NCBI GenBank assembly: GCA_938048455.1
Contig: CALIUY010000012.1
Span: forward strand, 1 to 64,000
Direction of reading: 5' to 3'
Length of the DNA stretch: 64,000 nucleotides
Source: an uncultured Desulfobacterales bacterium
GTDB lineage: Bacteria > Desulfobacterota > Desulfobacteria > Desulfobacterales > SpSt-501
The notes beneath the pieces were generated by a model. It searched no databases. It saw only the letters and a list, made by a program, of their open reading frames with translations, and was not told the DNA's origin. Position numbers and translations under genes: made by a program. Below, piece after piece: positions 44,808 through 53,909 of this stretch; positions within the stretch are counted from its first letter, which is position 1, and each line of letters opens with the position of its first letter.

Positions 44808-46022
44808 ATGGCGATTCTCACGATCAACGCCGGCAGCTCGTCGGTCAAATTCACGCTCTTCCTCGGCGACGACGACGCCCCGCGCGCCTCCGGCATCGTC
44901 GAACGGATCGGCCTCGAAGGAACGCGCCTCCAGTACCGGCGCGCGGACGGAAAGACGATCGTCTCCCCCGTCGTCGTCGCCGACGCCGACCGTGCGGTGG
45001 AGGTGATTCTCTCCGCCCTCGTCCACCCCGAGCACGGGGGGATCGGCGGGGTCAGGGAGATCGAGGCCGTGGGGCACCGCGTGGTCCACGGCGGCGAGCG
45101 GCTGACCCGTCCCGTCGTCGTGGATGCCGAGGTCCGGGCGTATCTCGAATCGATCGTGCCGTTAGCGCCGCTGCACAACCCGCACCATTTGCGCGGGATC
45201 GCCGCCTGCGAGCGGCATATTCCGCACGCCGTGCAGGTCGCCGTCTTCGATACGGCGTTTCATGCGACCCTGCCGCGCCACGCCTTCCTCTACGGCATCC
45301 CCCCGGCGTTTTACGCCGAAGACGGCGTCCGGCGCTACGGGTTCCACGGCATCAGCCATAAGTACGTGGCCGCCGAAGCGGCGCGCTTCCTGGGCCGGGC
45401 CCCTGCGGGGCTGCGGCTCGTCACCTGCCATCTGGGAAACGGCTGCAGCCTGACCGCGGTGCGCGACGGGCGAAGCGTGGACACGAGCATGGGCTTCACC
45501 CCCCTCGAGGGGGTGCTCATGGGGACCCGCAGCGGGGACATCGACCCGGCGGCCGTGCTGTACTTGATGGAGCGCCGGGGGTTTTCGACCGCGGCGATGA
45601 ACGATCTCTTGAATCGGCAGAGCGGGCTTCTCGGCTTGGCCGGTGTCGGCAGCAACGACGTGCGCGATGTCCTGTCGGCGGCGCGCAACGGAAACGCCCA
45701 GGCCGAGCTCGCCGTGGAGATGTTCTGCTACCGCATCCGCAAAACGATCGGCGCCTACGCGGCTGTGCTGGGAGGGCTGGATGCGGTGGTGTTCACGGCA
45801 GGGATTGGGGAAAATTCGCCCGAGATCCGGCGGCGCATCACCGCCGGTCTGGAATTTCTGGGGCTTTTTCTGGATGCGGAACGCAACGAGGCCGCGGCCT
45901 CGGGACCGCGCGCCATCCACGCCGCGAAAAGCCCTGTGGCCTTGCTCGTCATTCCCACCAACGAAGAACTGGAAATCGTCCGCGAGACGCGCCGGGCGCT
46001 GGCGGCCCGGACCGGTGCCTAA
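44808..46022 (+). CDS. ackA: Acetate kinase AckA
   Basis: 404 residues. ASKHA fold with ILTINAGSSSVKF near 3-15, VGHRVVHGGERL near 86, VAVFDTAFHATLP near 145, YGFHGISHKYVA near 178, CHLGNGCSLTAVRDGRSVDTSMGFTPLEG near 207-235 and FTAGIGENSPEIR near 328. It makes ATP and acetate from acetyl phosphate, the energy-yielding last step of the taurine/isethionate pathway whose phosphotransacetylase is in the BMC operon. Last gene of the operon, followed by a terminator. Confidence 0.96.
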   Translation: MAILTINAGSSSVKFTLFLGDDDAPRASGIVERIGLEGTRLQYRRADGKTIVSPVVVADADRAVEVILSALVHPEHGGIGGVREIEAVGHRVVHGGERLTRPVVVDAEVRAYLESIVPLAPLHNPHHLRGIAACERHIPHAVQVAVFDTAFHATLPRHAFLYGIPPAFYAEDGVRRYGFHGISHKYVAAEAARFLGRAPAGLRLVTCHLGNGCSLTAVRDGRSVDTSMGFTPLEGVLMGTRSGDIDPAAVLYLMERRGFSTAAMNDLLNRQSGLLGLAGVGSNDVRDVLSAARNGNAQAELAVEMFCYRIRKTIGAYAAVLGGLDAVVFTAGIGENSPEIRRRITAGLEFLGLFLDAERNEAAASGPRAIHAAKSPVALLVIPTNEELEIVRETRRALAARTGA

Positions 46023-46036
46023 AAAAGGATGCCCCT

Positions 46037-47458
46037 TCAGCCCGGCGAAGGCCCCCCCCCGGCGGGGGCCTTCGTTTTGCCCGCGCGCTGCAGTTTGCGG
46101 AACACGGTCGAGCGATCCACACGCAGCGCCGCGGCGGCTTTGGCCATCGAGCCGTGGGCCGAGAGCGCGCCGGTGAGGATCTCCGCCTCGATCTCCTGCA
46201 GGATTTCCTTGAGCGATTTTCCCCGGGTCTCCAGGCTTTCGTAGAGGTTGCGCGCGCGGCCGGCGTCGTCGTTGAGCATGCAGGAGTTGAGATCGGCGGC
46301 CTCGATCACCGGGCGGTCGCAGGTGACGACCACGCTTTCGATCAGGTTCTCGAGCTCGCGGATGTTTCCCGGCCAGCGATGGGAGAGAAAGGCCTTCTCG
46401 ACCTCCGGGGCGAAGCGGAGCTCCTTGCGGTATTTGAGCGCGTATTTGCGCAGGAAGTACTCGGCCAGCGGCAGAATGTCCTCGCGGCGCTCGCGCAGCG
46501 GAGGCACGTGCAGCACGGCGACGCGCAAGCGGAAATAGAGGTCGCTGCGGAAGCGGCCCTGCTCGATTTCCTTTTCCAGATCGCGGTTCGTCGCCGCCAG
46601 GATCCGCACGTCGACCCGCTTGACCCGGGTGGAGCCGACGGGGATGATCTCCTGGTCCTGGAGCAGTCGCAGCAGCTTGACCTGCATTCCGGGCGGCAGT
46701 TCCCCGATCTCGTCGAGGAAGAGGGTCCCGCCGTCGGCCATCTCGCAGAGGCCGGGTTTGCCCTTCACGTTCGCCCCGGAGAAGGCCCCCGCCGCGTAGC
46801 CGAAGAGCTCGGACTCGATCAGGTTCTCCGGGATGGTCGCGCAGTCGAGCTTGAAGAAGGTGCGATCGCTGCGGGGGCTGGCGCGGTGGATGGCGCGGGC
46901 GATGAACTCCTTGCCGACCCCGGTCTCGCCCAGGATGAGCACCGTCGCGTCGGTGGCGGCGACTTTTTCGATGAGCTTGTTCAGCTGGGCCATCTCGCGG
47001 CTGCGGAAGCTGCCGAGGGGGAAGCGCTGGAAGGTCTCCTCGGTGATGTATTGCACGTTGGTGCGCAGCTGTTCCAAGAGTTTTTTCTGCGCGGCGATCT
47101 GCTCGCGGAGCTGGCTCATCACGGTGACGTCGCGCACGAAGGTCACCACCAGGGCGACCCGTCCTTCGGCGTCGAAAATCGGGTGTCCGCTCAGGATGAG
47201 CTTCTGGCCCTTCTTGGTCGTCTGCACCGAGGTCGCGGGCTGACCGGTCTTGACGATCGTGGGATTGAGCACGACGTCGAAGACGCCGTCCCGGACCAGA
47301 TCCTGAACGCGTTTTCCGACGAGCTCCTCCTTTTTGAGGCCGATCAGCTTTTCGTACATCGTGTTGACCTTGAGGGTGTAGCCCTCGCGGTCCGAGATGT
47401 AGATCCCGTCGCTCAACACGTCGAGGATGCGGTCGATGTAAGGCTCGATCGGCTCCAT
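46037..47458 (-). CDS. PAS-containing sigma-54-dependent activator
   Basis: 473 residues. A PAS domain (about 8-120: VLSDGIYISDREGYTLKVNTMYEKLIG), the sigma-54 AAA+ domain (about 145-375: Walker A GETGVGKEFIARAIH, the GAFTGA loop reading GAFSGA, Walker B GTLFLDEIGEL, arginine-finger region) and a C-terminal Fis-type HTH (about 430-460: MAKAAAALRVDRSTVFRKLQ). It opens sigma-54 promoters on sensing a signal through PAS. Three such promoters lie in this locus, in front of the TRAP, islAB and BMC operons, so it is their likely activator. Convergent with ackA. Confidence 0.92.
   Translation of the reverse strand: MEPIEPYIDRILDVLSDGIYISDREGYTLKVNTMYEKLIGLKKEELVGKRVQDLVRDGVFDVVLNPTIVKTGQPATSVQTTKKGQKLILSGHPIFDAEGRVALVVTFVRDVTVMSQLREQIAAQKKLLEQLRTNVQYITEETFQRFPLGSFRSREMAQLNKLIEKVAATDATVLILGETGVGKEFIARAIHRASPRSDRTFFKLDCATIPENLIESELFGYAAGAFSGANVKGKPGLCEMADGGTLFLDEIGELPPGMQVKLLRLLQDQEIIPVGSTRVKRVDVRILAATNRDLEKEIEQGRFRSDLYFRLRVAVLHVPPLRERREDILPLAEYFLRKYALKYRKELRFAPEVEKAFLSHRWPGNIRELENLIESVVVTCDRPVIEAADLNSCMLNDDAGRARNLYESLETRGKSLKEILQEIEAEILTGALSAHGSMAKAAAALRVDRSTVFRKLQRAGKTKAPAGGGPSPG
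46046..46078 (+). terminator. Intrinsic terminator after ackA
   Basis: Perfect 11-bp stem (46046-46056 with 46064-46074) and 7-nt loop followed by TTTTG on the plus strand. It overlaps the last codons of the convergent regulator gene. Confidence 0.65.
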
Positions 47459-47502
47459 GGAAGGGCTTCAGCCTCCGCTCTCCCGGGGGAAAAGGCAAGG
47501 GG

Positions 47503-47543
47503 AAAAAGACCCGGCGGTCGCCAAGGCTTTTGCGGCCGCCGGG
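47503..47543 (-). terminator. Intrinsic terminator after the TRAP operon
   Basis: On the minus strand CCCGGCGG (47536-47543) pairs with CCGCCGGG (47510-47517), followed by TCTTTTT. It separates dctM from the sigma-54 activator gene, which therefore needs its own promoter. Confidence 0.65.
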
Positions 47544-47562
47544 CCCGGTACGCCCGGATTTC

Positions 47563-48879
47563 TCAGGCGCGCAGCATCTGGGGCAGCCAGGTCGCCAGCG
47601 ACGGAAAAACGAGAATGCACGCCGCTCCCAGCACTTGGAGGCCCATGAACTGGATCATGCCGACGTAGATGTCCTGCAGGCTCCATTCGGGGACCACCCC
47701 CTTCAGGAAATAGGCGGAAAGGGCAACCGGCGGGGAGAGCCACGCGGTCTGAAGCGTCACGGCGACGAGCGTGCAGAACCAGACCAGGTTGTAGCCCATT
47801 TCGCGCACCATGGGCATGAGGATCGGAATGATGATCAAGACGATGGGGATCCACTCGAGCGGCCAGCCGAGAACGAAGATCAACGCCATGACCGCGATCA
47901 ACATGATCATGGGGTCAAGTTTCATGTCGAGGAGCAGGTGCGTGAGCATCGTCGCCGACCCCAGCCGGGAGAAGACCGCACCGAAGAAGTTCGAGGCCGC
48001 GCACAGGAGCAAAATCATGGCCGAGATCTCGACCGTGCGATACATCGAGGAGCGCAGGCTCGAAAACGTCATGCGGCGGTAGACCAGGGAGAGAACCAGC
48101 GAGCCGATCGCCCCACAGGCCGCCCCCTCCGTGGGGGTGGCGACCCCGAACATGATCGTGCCGAGCGTGGCCAAAATCACGATCGTGACCGGAAGCACCC
48201 CGAGGATGAACTCTTTGAGCAGCCAGACGGCGGAGGGAGCGTGCATCTCCGGAGGAAGGGCGGGACCCAGCGCGGGGTTCATCCGGCAGCGGATCAGGCA
48301 GTAGCCGCAGTAAAGAGCGGCAAGCAGGATTCCCGGAAAGATCGCCGCGGCGAAGAGGTCGGTCACGGGAACCCCGACCACGGGTCCCATGACCACGAGC
48401 ATGATGCTCGGGGGAATGAGGATGCCGAGGGTCCCTCCCGCCGTGATGCAGCCCGCCGAAAGGCGCACGTCGTACTTGCTTTGCCGCATGGTCGGTCCGG
48501 CCATGACCCCAAGCAGCGTGACCGAGGAGCCGACGATGCCGGTCGCCGCGGCGAAGATCGTCGAGGTGGCGGTGACGGCGATGTAGAGCGAGCCGTGCAC
48601 GCGGGCGAGGAGCAGCTGGAACGCGCGGAAAAGGCGCTCCATCAGCCCTGAGCTCTCCAGGAGGTAGCCCATGAAGAGGAAGAAAGGCACCGCGGCCAGC
48701 ACCTGCTCGTTCATGATCGCGTAGACCTGCAGCGTCATCAGGTGAAAGACCACGGGGCCGATCCCGATGTAGCCCACCACCAGCCCCAGGAAAAGCAAGG
48801 TGAAGGCGATGGGAAAGCCGACGAAGATGAAGACGAACAGGGAGCCGAGCGCCACCAGCCCCAGAATTTCCGGACTCAT
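47563..48879 (-). CDS. dctM: TRAP transporter large permease DctM (isethionate-type)
   Basis: 438 residues with about 12 membrane segments. Typical DctM motifs: FVGFPIAFTLLFLGLVVGYIG near 20, VLAAVPFFLFMGYLLESSGLM near 60, ATGIVGSSVTLLGVMAGPTM near 110, LGILIPPSIMLVVMG near 147 and a final PEWSLQDIYVGMIQFMGLQVLGAACILVFP. It is the sodium-driven permease of the tripartite importer. Position beside islA and a shared sigma-54 control suggest isethionate as substrate, as for the IseKLM/DctPQM transporters of isethionate users. Confidence 0.9.
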   Translation of the reverse strand: MSPEILGLVALGSLFVFIFVGFPIAFTLLFLGLVVGYIGIGPVVFHLMTLQVYAIMNEQVLAAVPFFLFMGYLLESSGLMERLFRAFQLLLARVHGSLYIAVTATSTIFAAATGIVGSSVTLLGVMAGPTMRQSKYDVRLSAGCITAGGTLGILIPPSIMLVVMGPVVGVPVTDLFAAAIFPGILLAALYCGYCLIRCRMNPALGPALPPEMHAPSAVWLLKEFILGVLPVTIVILATLGTIMFGVATPTEGAACGAIGSLVLSLVYRRMTFSSLRSSMYRTVEISAMILLLCAASNFFGAVFSRLGSATMLTHLLLDMKLDPMIMLIAVMALIFVLGWPLEWIPIVLIIIPILMPMVREMGYNLVWFCTLVAVTLQTAWLSPPVALSAYFLKGVVPEWSLQDIYVGMIQFMGLQVLGAACILVFPSLATWLPQMLRA

Positions 48880-48900
48880 CGTGTCCTTCCTCCTTCCCGG

Positions 48901-49500
48901 TCAAGTCTCGGAGCCGACCGGCTCTTCGATCAGGCTGACCCCGGTTCGGGCCGCATAGAGGGCCTTGAGCAGCTCGGAGACTCCCTGGATCAAGAGCAGA
49001 AGCGTCGCGACAGGGATGGCGAGCTTTTGAGGCCAGATGATCGGCATCCAGGGGCTGGTGACGATGCGCTCGTTGAAAAGCACGGAGCGGTAGGCGAACT
49101 CGGAGCCGATGTAGAGAAAAAAGAGCAGCGCCGGAAAGTAGAGACCGAGGTAGCAGGCGGCGTCCACCATCCCGCGCGTGCGGATCGACCATTTGCCGTA
49201 GAGAAAGTCGGTGCGGATGTGCTGCTGGCGCTGCAGGGCGTAGGCCGAGCCCAGCATGAAGAAGGCGCCGTAAAGGATCTGGCTGATGTCGCCGGCCCAG
49301 ATGGTGGGGGCGTTGAAGACGTAGCGGGCGATCACCTCGTAGACCAGGCTGAGGGACATGGGGAGAATCAACCAGGCGATGATCTTGCCGCTTGCGATGC
49401 TGATACGATCGATCGTCCCAATCACGCGGGCGAGACCGGGCGGCGCGTTGTGCAGGCCGCCGCAGGGTGCGCCTTGTTTTTTATCCTCTGCTTCGTTCAT
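48901..49500 (-). CDS. dctQ: TRAP transporter small permease DctQ
   Basis: 199 residues with four membrane helices. DctQ marks: IIAWLILPMSLSLVYEVIARYVFNAPTIWAGDISQILYGAFFMLGSAYAL (about 43-92) and HIRTDFLYGKWSIRTRGMVD. It is a structural partner of DctM. Preceded by an intrinsic terminator that separates it from dctP, so its expression depends on read-through. Confidence 0.9.
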   Translation of the reverse strand: MNEAEDKKQGAPCGGLHNAPPGLARVIGTIDRISIASGKIIAWLILPMSLSLVYEVIARYVFNAPTIWAGDISQILYGAFFMLGSAYALQRQQHIRTDFLYGKWSIRTRGMVDAACYLGLYFPALLFFLYIGSEFAYRSVLFNERIVTSPWMPIIWPQKLAIPVATLLLLIQGVSELLKALYAARTGVSLIEEPVGSET

Positions 49501-49517
49501 GGATGAAATCCTTGGCG

Positions 49518-49552
49518 AAAAAACGCCGGGGGCCGCTTTTGCGGCCCCGGCG
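49518..49552 (-). terminator. Intrinsic terminator/attenuator between dctP and dctQ
   Basis: A 12-bp GC stem with one bulge (49524-49536 with 49541-49552) around a 4-nt loop is followed on the minus strand by six Ts (49518-49523). It ends 17 bp before dctQ. Partial termination would give an excess of the binding protein over the permeases. Confidence 0.8.
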
Positions 49553-49567
49553 CGGGTGCGGAAGGGG

Positions 49568-50698
49568 TTATTTCTTCTCGTAGCCGACGATGCCCTTTTC
49601 GAGGGCGGTCTTGCCCATCGTGGCGAAGGTGGCGTTCACCCGGGCTTGATAGGGCACGGTCACGTTCGCCCAGTCGACCATTGCCTGCAGCACGTTTTTG
49701 AAGAAGGCGTCCTGCTGTGCGTATTTGTCGATCACCTGCTGGGCGGCGGCCATATAGGCCGGATAGTAGTCGGGCGGAGTCTCGTGGATCTGGACCTTGT
49801 CTTCGACGACGAATTTCTTGAGGGACTTGCTGTTCTGGCTCACGTTCCAGTGAATGGTGTCGGCGATCAGGCTCATGATGCCGCCTTGGAAAATCGCCTG
49901 CAGGTCCTTGGGCAGCTTGTTCCACCAATCGAGGTTCACATAGATGTCGCCGATCGAGATCGCCTGGTGCAGCCCTTGGATGTAATAGTGCTTCCAGACG
50001 GTGTGTAAGCCGAGGGCGGCGTCGTCGGCCGGGCTGATCCACTCGGCGGCATCGATCACGCCGCGCTGGGCCGAAGGGACGATCTCGCCGCCGGGCATGG
50101 AGACGGTGGGGATGCCGAGAACCTTGAACGACTCGGCGGGGATGCCGGGGGGCGAGCGGAACTTCATTTTCTTCAGGTCTTCGACCGAGTTCACCGGCTT
50201 GGAAAACCACCCGTAAGGCTCGGGACCCATCGGCATGCAAAGAAAGCCCTTGATGTTGTACTTCAGGACCTCGGTGAAATACTTTTGGTAGAGCTCATCG
50301 CCTCCGCCGTCGTAGATCCAGGACATGACGCTGTTCTGATCGAGTCCCACCCCGAGTCCGGCCGTGGGGGCGGAGAAGAGCAGCCCGGCGGGGTGCTTTC
50401 CGGACCAGTAATGGGTCCAAGCGAAGCCGCCGTTGACGATGTTCTTGTTCACGGCGTCGAGAATCTCGAAGGCGCCGACCACGGCGCCGTTGGGCAGCAC
50501 CTCGACCTTGAGGCGGCCGGCGGACATGTCCCCCACCCGCTGGGCCATGCGCTCGATCAGCTTGAAGTAGATGCTCGAGCTGGGGACGGCGGTCTGGATC
50601 TTGAGGTTGTAGTTCTGGGCTTCCGCCGAGGCGGGGGCGAAAAGGGCACACCCGAAGGCGGCCATCATCAATGCGGCGGCGATTCGCAAACGATTCAT
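49568..50698 (-). CDS. dctP: TRAP transporter periplasmic binding protein DctP (isethionate-type)
   Basis: 376 residues. Signal peptide MNRLRIAAALMMAAFGCALFAPASAEAQ, then the DctP/TakP-like fold: LKIQTAVPSSSIYFKLIERMAQRVGDMSAGRLKVEVLPNGA near 33, FRSPPGIPAESFKVLGIPTVSMPGGEIVPSAQRGVIDAAEWISP (about 178-222), close to the alpha-keto-acid-binding subgroup that forms dimers with a signature Arg. Ligand probably isethionate or another small sulfonate, by context. First gene of the operon, with a sigma-54 promoter about 140 bp upstream. Confidence 0.88.
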   Translation of the reverse strand: MNRLRIAAALMMAAFGCALFAPASAEAQNYNLKIQTAVPSSSIYFKLIERMAQRVGDMSAGRLKVEVLPNGAVVGAFEILDAVNKNIVNGGFAWTHYWSGKHPAGLLFSAPTAGLGVGLDQNSVMSWIYDGGGDELYQKYFTEVLKYNIKGFLCMPMGPEPYGWFSKPVNSVEDLKKMKFRSPPGIPAESFKVLGIPTVSMPGGEIVPSAQRGVIDAAEWISPADDAALGLHTVWKHYYIQGLHQAISIGDIYVNLDWWNKLPKDLQAIFQGGIMSLIADTIHWNVSQNSKSLKKFVVEDKVQIHETPPDYYPAYMAAAQQVIDKYAQQDAFFKNVLQAMVDWANVTVPYQARVNATFATMGKTALEKGIVGYEKK

Positions 50699-50836
50699 CT
50701 CTTTCCTCCATCCTTGCGATCTGTTTAGAAAACCATAAATCCGGTAGAGTGAAAAGGATGATTTGGTTTGTGGGCCATCCCCCCTTCCCTTTGCAGATTT
50801 GATCTGGATGACTTTCCGGCCTGCCTATTGATATAT

Positions 50837-50852
50837 TGCAACAAACAGGCCA
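50837..50852 (-). promoter_or_regulatory. Sigma-54 (-24/-12) promoter of the TRAP operon
   Basis: Minus-strand TGGCCTGTTTGTTGCA against consensus TGGCACGnnnnTTGCW. The essential GG and GC are 12 bp apart and the whole TTGCA is present; only two other positions differ. It leaves a leader of about 127 nt before dctP. Confidence 0.8.
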
Positions 50853-51028
50853 TGAAAATTAATGTCTCAAGATCTCAGGGGGACGACAGCACGAGCATGT
50901 TCCGCGCCGTAAAAATTATATAATACTGATTTTATTAAATCTATTTTATTCCGTCTTTCGGCGCGGCGCTTCCGAAAACGATTGAGACCGATTTGTATCA
51001 GATGCTATGCACGATAAAAAATATTTTT

Positions 51029-51064
51029 GTTGTAATAATGCAACTATAGCTGCAAAAACGCAAC
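51029..51064. promoter_or_regulatory. Two dyad sites, candidate enhancer for the sigma-54 activator
   Basis: GTTGTAATAATGCAAC (51029-51044) and GCTGCAAAAACGCAAC (51049-51064), spaced 20 bp start to start (two helical turns), match the dyad GYTGCA-N4-TGCARC. They are about 180-210 bp upstream of the TRAP promoter and about 220-250 bp upstream of the islA promoter, normal enhancer distances. Similar sites occur before the BMC operon. Confidence 0.65.
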
Positions 51065-51280
51065 AAATATTTTCGTGTAATCATCTTCCCCGCCCCAAAA
51101 CCAACCTTTATTGTTTCCAAATTGCACTTATTTTGAGCCAGCGGAACCTTTCGGCCCGTAAGGTGAAGGATAGGCAACTACAGGAATTTCTTTTTGTGCC
51201 CTTCCTTTCATCGCCGCAGGAGGCCGTCGGCCGCAAGAATGCAGCCTATCCTTACCTGCCGGCCGGCAAAGGCGATTTTG

Positions 51281-51296
51281 AGGCACGGTATTTGCT
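51281..51296 (+). promoter_or_regulatory. Sigma-54 (-24/-12) promoter of islAB
   Basis: AGGCACGGTATTTGCT matches TGGCACGnnnnTTGCW at every position except the first. GG (51282-51283) and GC (51294-51295) have the required 12-bp offset. Transcription should start near 51307, giving a leader of about 72 nt before islA. Confidence 0.85.
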
Positions 51297-51378
51297 TTGA
51301 TATCCAGCGACAGGCGGTTCAACCCCCAATCAAAACCCTTTGCGTCACTTGATGATCGCCAGCGTGCAAGGAGGAAAT

Positions 51379-53874
51379 ATGTCCCAAGTTCCAGGCTCTG
51401 AGGTGCTCTCCCCCCACGAGCAGCGCCTGATCGACGAGATGCAGGGACGGTCCGGCAAATATGAAACCGGCCGGGAGCGGGTCTTCCGCATCATGAAGCG
51501 CTTTCAGATGCAGCGTCCCCGGATCGACATCGAGCGGGCCCTCTATTTCACCGAGTCGATGAAGCAAACCGAAGGCCAGCATCTCATGCTGCGCTGGGCC
51601 AAGGCCCTCAAACATATCGCCGCGAACATCACCGTTTACATCGACGAAGACCAGCTGCTGGTCGGCCGGGCGGGAAAGCAGGGCCGCTACGGGATTCTCT
51701 ACCCCGAACTCGACGGCGATTTTTTGGACCTCGCCGTGCAGCAGCTCTCGCAGCGGGTGCAGTCCCCCTTCGACATCGATCCCGAAGATGCGCGCGTGGT
51801 GATCGAGGAGATCGCCCCGTATTGGAAGGGCAAGACCTTCCATGAGGCGCTCGCCAAGGCTCTGCCCGCGGAGACGCTGCGCTACACCTATGACCCGCAA
51901 AACGTCCTCATTTCGCGGTTCATCGTGAATGAGACGGCCTCCTTCCGCTCCTGCCTCCAGTGGGTGCACGATTACGAAAAGGTGCTCAAACGGGGATTCA
52001 AGGGCATCCGCAAGGAGGCCGAGGAGCGTTTGGCCGCCCTCGACCCGTTGAGCCCCATCGACAACACGGACAAAAAACCCTTCCTGGAAGCGGTCATCAT
52101 CCTTTGCGACGCGATCGTCCTCTGGGCGAAGCGCCATGCGCGCCTGGCCGCGGAACTCGCCTCCCGGGAAAGAGATCCCCAGCGGAAAGCCGAACTCGCC
52201 GAACTCGCGCGCATCTGCGAGCGGGTCCCGGAACAGCCGGCGACGAGCTTCCACGAAGCCATGCAATCGCAGTGGTTCACGCAGATGTTCTCCCGGATCG
52301 AGCAGAAGACCGGGACGATCATCTCCAACGGCCGCATGGACCAATACCTCTATCCCTTCTACAAGAAGGACAAGGAGGAGGGCCGCCTGACCGACGAGCG
52401 CGCCCTCGAGCTCCTCGAGTGCATGTGGCTCGGCATGGCGCAGTTCATCGACCTCTACATCTCCCCCACGGGCGGCGCCTTCAACGAGGGTTACGCCCAC
52501 TGGGAGGCGGTGACGATCGGCGGCCAGACGCGCGACGGCCGCGATGCGACGAACGATTTGAGCTACCTCTTCCTGCGCTCCAAACGCGAGTTTCCGATGC
52601 ACTACCCCGATCTGGCGGCGCGCATCCACACCCGCAGCCCCGAGCGCTTCCTCTGGGAGGTGGCCGAGACGATCAAGGAGGGGTCGGGATTTCCCAAGCT
52701 GATCAACGACGAGGAGGTGATCCCTCTTTACGTCTCCAAAGGAGCGACCTTCGAGGAGGCTTACGATTACGCCGTTTCGGGGTGCTCCGAGGCGCGCATG
52801 CCCAACCGCGACACCTACACGAGCGGCTGCGCCTACATCAACTTCGCCGCCGCGCTCGAGATGACGCTCTTGAACGGCAAGATGCGCAAGTACGGCGAGG
52901 AGCAGATCGGACTGCAAACGGGTGATCCGCGGAACTTCCGGAACTGGGAGGAGTTTTGGAACGCCTATCTGACCCACCAGACCGAGTTCATCAAGCAGGC
53001 GTTTATCCAGCAGGTTCACATCATCCGCCTGCGGGCGCAGCATTTCGCCGCCCCCCTCGCCTCGGCGCTCCATGATCTCTGCATGCAGCACTGCATCGAT
53101 CTCCACCAGCCGAAGATCCCCGGCGGGATTGATCTCGGCTACTTCGAGTTCATCGGCTACGGCACCGTGGTCGATTCGCTTGCGGCGATCAAGAAACTCG
53201 TCTACGAGGAAAAGAAGGTTTCGATGGACGAGCTGCTCGAGGCGCTCGCCCACAATTTCGAGGGTCGCGAGGACCTGCGCCACATCCTCCTGAACGCGCC
53301 CTGCTACGGCAACAACGACGCTTATGCGGACGGGATCGCGAAAGCGATCGACCGCGCCGCGCTTGAGTTCACCCACAAGTACGCCCGCGAGCTCGGTGTT
53401 CACCTGGATCTGCGCTATGTCCCCTTCACCTCGCATGTCCCCTTCGGCAAGGTGGTGGGGGCGACGCCCAACGGCCGCAAGGCCTGGACGCCCCTTTCGG
53501 ACGGATCTTCCGCCTCCCAAGGGGCGGACCGCAACGGCCCGACGGCGGTGCTGCTCTCCAACTTCGCCAGCAAGAACTACGACTTCCGCGAGCGCGCCTC
53601 GCGGCTGCTCAACATCAAGTTCACCCCCAAGTGCGTGGCCGGAGAAGAGGGCACCCGCAAGCTCGTCTCCTTCATCCGCACCTGGTGCGATCTCAAGCTC
53701 TGGCATGTGCAGTTCAACGTCATCAACAAACAGACGCTGCTCGCGGCGCAGCGCGAGCCCGAGAAGTACCGCGGCCTCATCGTGCGGATCGCCGGCTACA
53801 GCGCCTACTTCGTGGACCTCTCGCCCGATCTGCAAAACGACCTGATCGCGCGCACCGAACACGAAACCCTGTAG
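51379..53874 (+). CDS. islA: Isethionate sulfite-lyase IslA (glycyl radical enzyme)
   Basis: 831 residues from the ATG with AAGGAGG 5 bp upstream. It has the PFL-like fold, the thiyl cysteine/glutamate pair Cys469-Ser-Glu471 in [17 protein letters not shown] and the radical glycine Gly806 in RIAGYSAYF. Arg190, Gln194, Arg679 and Phe683 are also present; each is exactly one position beyond the isethionate-binding residues I recall for Bilophila IslA (R189, Q193, C468, E470, R678, F682, G805). IslA cleaves isethionate to acetaldehyde and sulfite anaerobically. CutC-type choline lyase is unlikely because its motif is GCVE. No long N-terminal targeting extension is seen. Confidence 0.94.
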   Translation: MSQVPGSEVLSPHEQRLIDEMQGRSGKYETGRERVFRIMKRFQMQRPRIDIERALYFTESMKQTEGQHLMLRWAKALKHIAANITVYIDEDQLLVGRAGKQGRYGILYPELDGDFLDLAVQQLSQRVQSPFDIDPEDARVVIEEIAPYWKGKTFHEALAKALPAETLRYTYDPQNVLISRFIVNETASFRSCLQWVHDYEKVLKRGFKGIRKEAEERLAALDPLSPIDNTDKKPFLEAVIILCDAIVLWAKRHARLAAELASRERDPQRKAELAELARICERVPEQPATSFHEAMQSQWFTQMFSRIEQKTGTIISNGRMDQYLYPFYKKDKEEGRLTDERALELLECMWLGMAQFIDLYISPTGGAFNEGYAHWEAVTIGGQTRDGRDATNDLSYLFLRSKREFPMHYPDLAARIHTRSPERFLWEVAETIKEGSGFPKLINDEEVIPLYVSKGATFEEAYDYAVSGCSEARMPNRDTYTSGCAYINFAAALEMTLLNGKMRKYGEEQIGLQTGDPRNFRNWEEFWNAYLTHQTEFIKQAFIQQVHIIRLRAQHFAAPLASALHDLCMQHCIDLHQPKIPGGIDLGYFEFIGYGTVVDSLAAIKKLVYEEKKVSMDELLEALAHNFEGREDLRHILLNAPCYGNNDAYADGIAKAIDRAALEFTHKYARELGVHLDLRYVPFTSHVPFGKVVGATPNGRKAWTPLSDGSSASQGADRNGPTAVLLSNFASKNYDFRERASRLLNIKFTPKCVAGEEGTRKLVSFIRTWCDLKLWHVQFNVINKQTLLAAQREPEKYRGLIVRIAGYSAYFVDLSPDLQNDLIARTEHETL

Positions 53875-53909
53875 CCGCACCGGCCTCCGGGGCGGCGGGC
53901 TGAGGGCTC

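Larger units (their letters stand above)
50699..51378. promoter_or_regulatory. 680-bp AT-rich divergent control region between TRAP operon and islAB
   Basis: No gene is visible; the base composition is much richer in A+T than any coding part of the window. It contains two sigma-54 promoters facing outward, a pair of dyad sites (51029-51064), an outer inverted repeat around them formed by AAAATATTT..GTTG and CAACAAATATTTT, and a 10-nt copy of the putative GntR operator half at 50994-51003. Confidence 0.75.

Noticed and set aside
51319-53880. Long antisense open frame opposite islA
   Set aside because: It is a shadow frame caused by high GC at codon position 3; its translation has no family motifs, and islA carries the full GRE signature.
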